From DAOUAJ01 sp034433615 (GTDB lineage Bacteria > Chloroflexota > Anaerolineae > DUEN01): a stretch of DNA of 5,222 nt. The stretch lies in contig DAOUAJ010000205.1 in the NCBI GenBank assembly GCA_034433615.1, forward strand, positions 1 to 5,222, written 5' to 3'. Under the pieces are notes generated by a model, which had not been told where the DNA came from, did no database searches, and saw only the letters and a program-made list of their open reading frames with translations. Shown one piece after another: positions 1 to 5,222 of the stretch. Made by a program: the position numbers and the translations under genes. Every line of letters begins with the position of its first letter. The stretch's first letter is position 1.

Positions 1-1068
1 CATTCTCTTTGCCTCAGGCGCGTCGGTTAGCATGGCAATCACCGCCTGGGCCAAGGCTTCTGGGTCAGCAACCGGCACCAAGATGCCGGTCTGACCGGTT
101 GTTACAACCTCACGACTGCCCGAAACATCGGTTGCTACCACCGGAACTCCGGCAGCCATGGCTTCCAGGATCACAGTAGCCAAACCTTCCCATAACGAAG
201 CTGATACCAACAGATCAAAATGCGGCATGAAATCCAGGACATTATCGCGACTGCCTAAGAAAGACACAGCGCTATCCACGCCCAGGCGTGTCGCCTGCGC
301 CCGCAAATCCGATTCCAGCGGCCCGCTCCCGATGATCACCAGATGCGCGGGCACAACGCGACGGATAATGGGCAAAGCCTCCAAGAGATACGTGTGGCCT
401 TTCTGAGGCGCAAGGCGTCCCACAATCCCTATCAGAGGATGAACGTCCGGTAATCCGGAGGGCCTGGGCCGCAAGTGGCCTGCCTGGTAAGCAAGCAAGC
501 TAGCATCAATCCCCGGATAACACAACATTGGCCTTCGGCCAAGTAGTCGCGCTACGAAACGCCGCCTCAGTACCTCGCAGATTGCCTGCGAAACACCGAT
601 TTCAGCATCAAAAGCCAGTGGAAAAATAGTCCGTGATAAGAAGAAACCGATCTGGGGATGAGTCTGCCATTGTTGGTCGGTGTGCATCACGCGGACCGCC
701 CGGGGATGTAAGGGGTGGAACAGCCGCAACCAGAGACTAATCACATCTCCCCGCTCAGAATGACTGCAGATAATGTCGGGGCGCACCTGTGAGACGACCT
801 GCCACAAAGACCGTACCGCCCGTCTTATGTCATACCAGGAAGAGCCTGTGGCCGGCTCCAGCCCATAGACCGGTATCCCTTCCTCGGTCAACCTGGCAAG
901 CCAGCGTCTCTCAGCCTCTGAGCTGTAACCGCGCATGGCGAAGATGAACGATTCAAAAGCGCCTTTGTCTAACAACCGCGCCACATGTACGCCGATCTGC
1001 TCGGCTCCGCCCGATTGATCGCCGATGGCAATGCCCGAAAGGAGCTGGATCACGCGGATGCGTCGCAT
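1..1068 (-). CDS. GT4-family glycosyltransferase, C-terminus cut by window edge
   Basis: Probable retaining GT-B glycosyltransferase of the GT4 (group 1) type, transferring a sugar from a nucleotide-sugar donor to a growing glycan at the cytoplasmic membrane face. The frame is open for 356 residues from ATG at 1068 to base 1 with no stop, so the end is missing; GT4 enzymes are often about 370-400 residues, so perhaps a few dozen are lost. The N-terminal half carries SGGAEQIGVHVARLL (residues 19-33), a typical acceptor-side loop and helix. The C-terminal donor domain has GRLAPQKGHTYLLEAL (217-232), GSGPLESDLR (247-256) and WEGLATVILEAMAAGVPVVA (293-312), with the E-x7-E pair at E294 and E302. 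GTGQTGILVP-like sequence follows at about 324-332. The start is supported by AAGGAG five bases upstream, inside the end of the pyruvyl transferase gene, which it overlaps by 19 bp. Donor and acceptor sugars cannot be read from the sequence. Confidence 0.93.
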   Translation of the reverse strand, partial: MRRIRVIQLLSGIAIGDQSGGAEQIGVHVARLLDKGAFESFIFAMRGYSSEAERRWLARLTEEGIPVYGLEPATGSSWYDIRRAVRSLWQVVSQVRPDIICSHSERGDVISLWLRLFHPLHPRAVRVMHTDQQWQTHPQIGFFLSRTIFPLAFDAEIGVSQAICEVLRRRFVARLLGRRPMLCYPGIDASLLAYQAGHLRPRPSGLPDVHPLIGIVGRLAPQKGHTYLLEALPIIRRVVPAHLVIIGSGPLESDLRAQATRLGVDSAVSFLGSRDNVLDFMPHFDLLVSASLWEGLATVILEAMAAGVPVVATDVSGSREVVTTGQTGILVPVADPEALAQAVIAMLTDAPEAKRM

Positions 1069-2315
1069 ACAATCTCCTTGATCGGTTCTATCCAGGCCTG
1101 AGCCCGCAGCCGAATATCTTCCAGACGTTCCAGGATGTAAGAATGGAGTTCCTCCTTGCGTGCCAGAATCTCACAAGCCAGTTCGTATAAGACGTCCGCA
1201 TTGACATCCCTGATGTCGCAACAATAGCGCTCGAGACCCAGTGTTTTCATCATTCCACAAGCTTTCGGCTGATAGCCGATCAACAGCACCGGCACCCCAG
1301 TACTCAAAGCGAAGACGCCTGTGTGCATCCGGGTCCCAATCACCAGATCAAGCTCGCTGTAGGCCGACACAATCTCGCAGGCATCCCGAAAATCTACGCG
1401 AAGGGCCGTTGCGACACCAAGCTGTCTAAGTCGCTGATCCAACCGTTTCGCCACCGGACGATCGTCCTGATCAGGACTCGGTCCAAAGCACTGGCAAAAC
1501 ACATGGATCTGAGCGTCATACTGACAAGCTAACCGCATTAAGAGGGTAACCAGGGCCTCCTCGTAGCGCTGTTGACCGCTGAACCCTGGTTCTTGCGCGC
1601 TGCGATCCAGCGCCGTTACGCCGATTTGGTAAGTGAGCATTGAACCCGTGGAATTCTCAGGTCTTCGACGAGAGGATAAGCCAAAAGCCAGATCGGGCAT
1701 CAGGAGCACCGGGGTTTTGACCTGCAGCACCTCACGGATAAAAGCGCCGGCGCGCGGTTCGCGCACCATGATCAAACGCACACGGGCAAACGTCCATCTG
1801 GCGAACAGTCTCTGTAAGGAGCCCACGATCGGCCCGAACGACTGCGGCAACATAACGATTTGCTTTCCCAAGACAATGGCAAAAACCAGAGAGACAAGGG
1901 CCCAGATCAGGGCCGGACTAAGCTTGCGGTGCGCGTAGAAATTGCCGCCGCCACAACTCAAGACGAGATCAGCATCGTAATAGGCAGCAAGTAGATGACG
2001 TTGCTGCGGCGCCCCCCACATGAGACGAATTCCAAAGAAACGATAGAGCACAGCCGCACACGACAACAACACCACAACAAAGGGCATCCGATAAAGGCGT
2101 TCCCGCCACCGACCTTGTGCTGGATCTGCCACCCAAGTGGCCAGCGAACTAACCACTCGGATATCATGATACTTGGCCCAGCTGCCTGGATCGTTCGCGG
2201 AGACGGTTATCTGGACCCCAGGAAAAGCAGTTCTCAATCCATCCAGGGTCACTCGCATGATCGCATCGTCTCCGAGATTGAGCGCCGAATGAACGTTTAG
2301 AAGAAGCACTTTCAT
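1050..2315 (-). CDS. polysaccharide pyruvyl transferase family protein (CsaB/WcaK-like)
   Basis: Member of the polysaccharide pyruvyl transferase family (PF04230 type), which uses phosphoenolpyruvate to put a pyruvate ketal on a sugar of a surface glycan, adding negative charge. The 421 residues show the family pattern in order: KVLLLNVHSALNLGDDAIM (2-20) with the N-x-GD-x-AI loop, LVLSCGGGNFY (117-127), MLPQSFGP (155-162), MVREPRAGAFI (183-193), PDLAFG (207-212), and the C-terminal LVIGTRMHTGVFALSTGVP (324-342) with the conserved R-x-H (R329, H331), then GYQPKACGMMKTLG (347-360). Two hydrophobic stretches (77-93 and 133-150) could seat it on the membrane. It starts with ATG 23 bp after the flippase stop; the only Shine-Dalgarno-like GGAG is 13 bases upstream, which is far. 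The end overlaps the next glycosyltransferase. The family assignment is firm. The exact reaction is inferred, because some relatives (WcaK/AmsJ-like) are poorly characterised. Confidence 0.92.
   Translation of the reverse strand: MKVLLLNVHSALNLGDDAIMRVTLDGLRTAFPGVQITVSANDPGSWAKYHDIRVVSSLATWVADPAQGRWRERLYRMPFVVVLLSCAAVLYRFFGIRLMWGAPQQRHLLAAYYDADLVLSCGGGNFYAHRKLSPALIWALVSLVFAIVLGKQIVMLPQSFGPIVGSLQRLFARWTFARVRLIMVREPRAGAFIREVLQVKTPVLLMPDLAFGLSSRRRPENSTGSMLTYQIGVTALDRSAQEPGFSGQQRYEEALVTLLMRLACQYDAQIHVFCQCFGPSPDQDDRPVAKRLDQRLRQLGVATALRVDFRDACEIVSAYSELDLVIGTRMHTGVFALSTGVPVLLIGYQPKACGMMKTLGLERYCCDIRDVNADVLYELACEILARKEELHSYILERLEDIRLRAQAWIEPIKEIVCDASA
1074..1079 (-). promoter_or_regulatory. ribosome binding site of the 1-1068 glycosyltransferase
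   Basis: AAGGAG on the minus strand sits 5 bases before ATG at 1068, inside the last codons (Lys-Glu) of the pyruvyl transferase gene. It decides the start of the downstream gene and implies translational coupling of the two. It is the strongest Shine-Dalgarno sequence of the minus-strand operon. Confidence 0.7.
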
Positions 2316-2338
2316 AGACGATCAGAGTCTCCATTGAG

Positions 2339-3604
2339 TCAGCCCACTCCGACAACTTCCGGCGTAAGGTGGCGCATTTTTTTGAAGACCACCAAGGAAT
2401 AACCTGCACAGAGCAAAACTTCGCTTAGGATATACACGGTCGCTGCCCCCGCGACGCCCCAAACTGAAACTGCAACCAGATTGGCACAGCCGTTGAATGC
2501 AGCGGCCAGTACTTGTATGGTCGTCCTGCGTGCCTGAAGGCCCGCAGAGGTCAGCAATGCGCCCAAGCCAAAGTTGACCGCCTTGACGGCAAGCACGGGG
2601 CTGAGAAGGCGAAAAATAGCTGCCGAAGACACGTACTCAGGACCGTAAATGATACGGACGATCGGCTCGGCCAAGAGGAACATGACTAGCGCCAACGCCA
2701 GGCCACTCAGCGCTTGTCCGATCAACTGTATTTTGCCAAGGCGGCTAAAAGAGCCGTGGGAACGGCGGTGCGCTTGCGCCAGAGCCGGCAACACAAGGAA
2801 ATAGAGCGCGCTGGGCACCAGGAAGCACATATTAACCAGGTTGAGCGCCGGACCGTATACACTCGCGCCGCTCGACCCCAAGATGAAGGACACGATTGTA
2901 AGGTCCGCCCGCAAATAGATCGCCACAGCCACATCGGCCACCATAAACGCCCTGGCTTTCTGCAGCACAGCGCGCAGGGGCAAGGGATCGGCTGTGCGGC
3001 CAAAACTTGCCATCATCCATTTGACGATGAAGGCTGCCAAAGCTGCGCTGATGATTGCCCGCAACAGGGCAAACCAGGCGACCTGTCCTTTTCCGAAAGG
3101 TAGGACCAGCACGCCGCAGAACAAAGCAAGTGCGCCGACGGCCTGAAAAATAGCCACCCGTCCATGTTGCCGGAGATTGCGTAACCCCGCATACGCCAAA
3201 GAACTCAGGCTGTCGGCTGCCAACCCAGAGGCCGACAAGACCAAAAGCGGAACAGGAAAAGTGCCAGGCGATAGCCTCGAAGCCAGAAGTGGAATCGCCA
3301 AAAGCCATACCAAGAGCAACCCGAGTCGAACTCGAAAGGCACTCCACCACAGGGCATGCATCACGCGCGGCTGAGTAGCGCCTTGTGCAAGTAACCACCC
3401 ATCCATGCCGAAAGCGGGCAGGATCACCAAGAGGCTGGCCAAGTTGTAAGAGGCGAGGTACTGACCAAACTCCCACGGAGGTATCCGACGCGCCACAACG
3501 ATCAGCGCCAAAGCGCTCAGTCCCTGAGCCGTGACGAGCCCGGCGAGTATGATCGCCCATTCACCGAGCGAAACTTTCAAGCGCGGCCAAATAAGGGCTC
3601 TCAT
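2339..3604 (-). CDS. Wzx/MVF-type polysaccharide flippase (multi-pass membrane protein)
   Basis: Probable lipid-linked oligosaccharide flippase of the MOP/MVF superfamily (Wzx, RfbX-like), moving undecaprenyl-linked repeat units from the inner to the outer face of the cytoplasmic membrane. The 421 residues form about 12 hydrophobic helices, roughly at 12-37, 46-66, 92-109, 117-138, 150-169, 176-197, 219-241, 251-276, 296-316, 330-352, 362-383 and 386-406. Positively charged loops separate them, for example RNLRQHGR (142-149) and QAHRRSHGSFSR (277-288). The first helix followed by ARRIPPWEFGQYLASYNLA (38-56) and the later IIYGPEYVSSAAIFRLLSP (318-336) are typical Wzx signatures. The length is normal for the family. 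ATG at 3604 lies 5 bp after the upstream stop; GGAGGG is 14 bases upstream, an unusually long gap, so translation may depend on reinitiation. An O-antigen transporter and a teichuronic or exopolysaccharide flippase cannot be told apart by sequence. Confidence 0.92.
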   Translation of the reverse strand: MRALIWPRLKVSLGEWAIILAGLVTAQGLSALALIVVARRIPPWEFGQYLASYNLASLLVILPAFGMDGWLLAQGATQPRVMHALWWSAFRVRLGLLLVWLLAIPLLASRLSPGTFPVPLLVLSASGLAADSLSSLAYAGLRNLRQHGRVAIFQAVGALALFCGVLVLPFGKGQVAWFALLRAIISAALAAFIVKWMMASFGRTADPLPLRAVLQKARAFMVADVAVAIYLRADLTIVSFILGSSGASVYGPALNLVNMCFLVPSALYFLVLPALAQAHRRSHGSFSRLGKIQLIGQALSGLALALVMFLLAEPIVRIIYGPEYVSSAAIFRLLSPVLAVKAVNFGLGALLTSAGLQARRTTIQVLAAAFNGCANLVAVSVWGVAGAATVYILSEVLLCAGYSLVVFKKMRHLTPEVVGVG

Positions 3605-3609
3605 GGCCG

Positions 3610-4824
3610 TTATGAATTCCCTCCATGTGACTGGGAGAACCTATAGACTCGCACAAAATCCTCCACCAAGCGGTCCCAATACCAGTTCTCTCGTCTTGCC
3701 TGAGCAGCGAGCGACATGTTTGCCCGCCTGGTGGGATCATCCAGCACAGCCAACAGGCCTTCGGCTAACGCGGTCCTATCGCCGGGCTTGACCAGGATGC
3801 CTGCTGCCCCGTCGGCCAACATCTCGCGGCGGTCGCCAACATCACCGGTTACCACAGGTGTCCCTGCGGCCAGACTCTCCACCACCTTGAGCGGAGAACG
3901 AGCCGCGGCTATCACATCGTCGCGCACCGGATCCACGGAAACGGTCGCTAACGAAAGGATAGCCGGGATCTCCTCCGGAGGCTGACGGCCCGCGAAAATG
4001 GTCTGGTGGGCAACGCCAAGTCTGTCGGCCATTGCGGCCAAGTTGTCAAAGTCCTCGCCGCCACCGACCAGCAACAGTTTGGCATCAGATCGTCGTCTGG
4101 CGATCAACGCAAAAGCTTCCAACAAGAGATCCACGCCATGGCTCAACGTGCTCATGGTGCCCACATAAACGATCACGGGCGTCCCGGCATCCAGCGCCCA
4201 TCGCCGACGTAGGGCTACCTGGTCAAAAGGCGCCTCAAATCGTCGTCGCTCGACGCCATTGGGCACATAGATGATCCTCTGAGAAGGGTAGCCCAGTGCG
4301 ATATAGCGATTACGAGTAAAACGGGTATTGACCGTTAAGCCCCGGGCATAAGAAATCACGCCATCTTCGAAATGACGCACAATACGACGCTGCCATTCTC
4401 CGCTGAAACGGTTAGTGGCCGCCTCGTAATCGTCGCAATCGCAAAATATCGGCCGCCCACGCCGGCCCAATCGTGCGGCCAGCGCGCTGATTGGTTGCGG
4501 TTTGCAAAGTTGGATGACGTCGGCATCGCTCTGCCATAAGGCAACTGCCAGACGGATTGCGGAGATCAACGATATGGCTAACAGGCGGCCAGGGCCATAA
4601 TAAAGCTTCCTGGGGCCCGCTTTGCGCACGTGCATCTGACCCACATAAACAACCGTAACATGTTGGTCCTCATAGCGCTTCGGGGATGCATGACGCCAAT
4701 CGTGATGCAAAGCCAATACCGTAACAGCATGTCCTCGAAGGGCCAACTCACGGGCAAGCGGGCCAAAACGCCCTAATCCGCTGGGGCTCTCCAGGCTTTG
4801 AGGGATTACGAAAGCTATCTTCAC
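3610..4824 (-). CDS. GT4-family glycosyltransferase, first gene of the minus-strand operon
   Basis: Probable GT-B, group 1 glycosyltransferase acting on a cytoplasmic lipid-linked glycan. From GTG at 4824 the protein is 404 residues, normal for the family. It opens with the first Rossmann strand KIAFVIPQSLESPSGLGRFG (2-21), then LARELALRGHAVTVLALH (23-40). Later motifs are DVIQLCKPQP (102-111), FCDCDDYEAATNRF (127-140), VPNGVERRRF (187-196), IVYVGTMSTLSHGVDLLLEA (218-237), LLLVGGGEDF (250-259) and RSPLKVVESLAAGTPVVTGD (309-328). K313 and E316 are the donor-site residues; A308 stands where an E-x7-E motif would have its first Glu. The frame stays open upstream to TTG at 4935, adding 37 residues that match nothing I recognise; that start would sit at or before the likely transcript starts, so I prefer GTG. 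No good Shine-Dalgarno precedes either. It ends 5 bp before the flippase. The sugar specificity is unknown. Confidence 0.9.
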   Translation of the reverse strand: MKIAFVIPQSLESPSGLGRFGPLARELALRGHAVTVLALHHDWRHASPKRYEDQHVTVVYVGQMHVRKAGPRKLYYGPGRLLAISLISAIRLAVALWQSDADVIQLCKPQPISALAARLGRRGRPIFCDCDDYEAATNRFSGEWQRRIVRHFEDGVISYARGLTVNTRFTRNRYIALGYPSQRIIYVPNGVERRRFEAPFDQVALRRRWALDAGTPVIVYVGTMSTLSHGVDLLLEAFALIARRRSDAKLLLVGGGEDFDNLAAMADRLGVAHQTIFAGRQPPEEIPAILSLATVSVDPVRDDVIAAARSPLKVVESLAAGTPVVTGDVGDRREMLADGAAGILVKPGDRTALAEGLLAVLDDPTRRANMSLAAQARRENWYWDRLVEDFVRVYRFSQSHGGNS

Positions 4825-4836
4825 AGAGCGTCTCTG
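4824..4836. repeat. short inverted repeat touching the GTG start of the first operon gene
   Basis: CAGAG and CTCTG, five bases each, are separated by 3 bases. In the minus-strand message the last stem base is the first G of the GTG start codon, and the stem fills the place where a Shine-Dalgarno would be. It could form a small hairpin that limits ribosome access, or it could be chance at this length. Confidence 0.3.
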
Positions 4837-4860
4837 AGCCAGGTTGCGTTCTCGTGAAGA

Positions 4861-4869
4861 AGTATACCA
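4861..4869 (-). promoter_or_regulatory. candidate extended -10 promoter close to the first operon gene
   Basis: On the minus strand, TGGTATACT (4869-4861) fits an extended -10 element (TGn followed by a 5 of 6 match to TATAAT). No good -35 is present, which an extended -10 can tolerate. Transcription would start near 4854, about 30 bases before GTG at 4824, a normal leader length. It is an alternative to, or an addition to, the upstream candidate at 4939-4966. Confidence 0.3.
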
Positions 4870-4892
4870 CCACTCCCCGGCCCCCGAAAAAC

Positions 4893-4906
4893 CCACAGAT
4901 TTGTGG
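4893..4906. repeat. short inverted repeat upstream of the plus-strand promoter
   Basis: CCACA (4893-4897) and TGTGG (4902-4906) are separated by 4 bases and lie 7 bp before the TTGGCG -35 candidate of the plus-strand gene. The position would suit an operator between the divergent promoters. The arms are short and no regulator is known, so this is only a possible site. Confidence 0.2.
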
Positions 4907-4913
4907 AAGCGGT

Positions 4914-4943
4914 TTGGCGAGTTCAGGGATTCCAAGCTATAAT
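4914..4943 (+). promoter_or_regulatory. candidate sigma70-type promoter for the plus-strand glycosyltransferase
   Basis: The -35-like TTGGCG (4914-4919, 4 of 6 to consensus) and a perfect -10 TATAAT (4938-4943) are separated by 18 bp. Transcription would begin near 4950, giving a leader of about 34 bases before GTG at 4984. It lies in the correct place and orientation. The -10 overlaps that of a minus-strand candidate. The assignment assumes a housekeeping sigma factor with standard preference. Confidence 0.5.
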
Positions 4944-4966
4944 AATTCTATAAAACACTGTGAAAA
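4939..4966 (-). promoter_or_regulatory. candidate upstream promoter for the minus-strand glycan operon
   Basis: Read on the minus strand, TTTTCA (4966-4961, 4 of 6 to the -35 consensus) and TATTAT (4944-4939, 5 of 6 to the -10 consensus) are 16 bp apart. The predicted transcript start near 4932 would leave a leader of about 107 bases before GTG at 4824, and would place the TTG at 4935 outside the message. The region is A+T-rich, so a chance match is possible. Confidence 0.35.
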
Positions 4967-4972
4967 GACCAT

Positions 4973-4976
4973 AGGA
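4973..4976 (+). promoter_or_regulatory. ribosome binding site of the plus-strand glycosyltransferase
   Basis: AGGA lies 7 bases before GTG at 4984 and just after an in-frame stop (TAG, 4972-4974). This supports GTG as the start rather than ATG at 5056. Confidence 0.5.
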
Positions 4977-4983
4977 ACCGAGA

Positions 4984-5222
4984 GTGTCCACAACCGCCGA
5001 ACCCGGTTGCTCCGGCAAAGACCTGAGACGAAGGCCATCTGGCTATTCCATCCTCATGCTGGCCCCCACCAGCTTCTTCGCCGACTACGGCTGCCACGTG
5101 CGCATCCTGGAAGAGGCGACGGTGTTGCAGCAGCTCGGGCAGCGGGTCACCATCGCCACCTACTACAACGGCAACGACGTGCCGGGACTGGACATCCGCC
5201 GCACGCTACCTATCCCCTGGCG
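4984..5222 (+). CDS. glycosyltransferase N-terminal domain, cut by right window edge
   Basis: Start of a probable GT-B (GT4-like) glycosyltransferase transcribed away from the minus-strand operon; 79 codons are visible. After about 19 residues of unmatched leader comes a first Rossmann strand and acceptor loop, YSILMLAPTSFFADYGCHVR (21-40), then ILEEATVLQQLGQRVTIATY (41-60) and NGNDVPGLDIRRTLPIPW (62-79). This is the usual N-terminal pattern (strand, Gly-rich loop with a His, helix, second strand VTIATY). GTG at 4984 is the first possible start after an in-frame TAG at 4972, and AGGA lies 7 bases upstream, so I chose it; ATG at 5056 would remove most of the first strand. From 5041 on, G+C is about 65% and 55 of 60 codons end in G or C, well above the minus-strand genes. 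The catalytic C-terminal half is not seen, so family and role are provisional. Confidence 0.8.
   Translation, partial: MSTTAEPGCSGKDLRRRPSGYSILMLAPTSFFADYGCHVRILEEATVLQQLGQRVTIATYYNGNDVPGLDIRRTLPIPW

Noticed and set aside
158..406. Small plus-strand open frames opposite the minus-strand genes (158-406, 1633-1938, 1995-2300, 2714-3103 and others).
   Set aside because: Each is antisense to a well-supported gene, has biased low-complexity composition, and shows no family motif.
2164..2409. Run of seven A's near the flippase 3' end (minus strand, 2383-2377) that could allow slippage into a frame continuing across the pyruvyl transferase start.
   Set aside because: A slip would replace only the last dozen or so flippase residues with an unmatched tail. 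The normal frame ends cleanly 23 bp before the next gene, and seven A's are common by chance.
2832..3560. A 242-codon open frame on the minus strand inside the flippase gene, in another reading frame.
   Set aside because: It lies wholly inside the flippase, whose frame gives a clear 12-helix family protein. The alternative protein is rich in Arg, Gly, Cys and Trp, with no recognisable motif, as expected for a shadow frame in G+C-rich DNA.
4825..4983. A small RNA, riboswitch or terminator in the divergent intergenic region.
   Set aside because: The only inverted repeats are 5-bp arms, none is followed by a U-run, and no riboswitch core could be recognised in 159 bp.
1..5222. Insertion sequences, CRISPR repeats, tRNA genes, attachment sites or long direct repeats.
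   Set aside because: None was seen. The minus-strand genes and the divergent gene fill nearly the whole window with intact reading frames.

Overview
The window is a piece of a surface-polysaccharide (exopolysaccharide, O-antigen-like or cell-wall glycan) gene cluster from a bacterium of medium-high G+C. I found no mobile element, RNA gene, CRISPR array or terminator. The opening of the rightmost gene (ILMLAPTSFFADYGCHVRILEE...) and of the gene to its left (IPQSLESPSGLGRFGPLARELA...) resemble, from memory, glycosyltransferases of Chloroflexota (Anaerolineae-like bacteria). That lineage guess is weak and untested.

Layout. Four genes lie head to tail on the minus strand and read from right to left: a GT4-type glycosyltransferase (3610-4824), a 12-helix Wzx/MVF-type polysaccharide flippase (2339-3604), a polysaccharide pyruvyl transferase (1050-2315), and a second GT4 glycosyltransferase (1-1068) whose C-terminus runs off the left edge. 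They are spaced 5 bp, 23 bp and -19 bp apart, so they look like one operon. A 159-bp intergenic region (4825-4983) separates them from a divergent plus-strand glycosyltransferase (from 4984) that runs off the right edge. This region holds candidate promoters for both directions. No gene-free stretch exceeds 300 bases.

How the genes may work together (inference from families). The GT4 enzymes add sugars to a lipid-linked oligosaccharide on the cytoplasmic face, the pyruvyl transferase adds an acidic pyruvate ketal to a sugar, and the flippase moves the lipid-linked unit across the membrane. No polymerase, initiating phosphoglycosyltransferase, chain-length regulator or export gene is visible here; these may lie outside the window.

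Novelty. I do not see a previously undescribed system. The points most worth a second look are a sharp composition change near 5040, just inside the plus-strand gene; overlapping divergent promoter candidates at 4914-4966; and the start of the 3610-4824 gene, where the longest open frame probably over-extends the protein.
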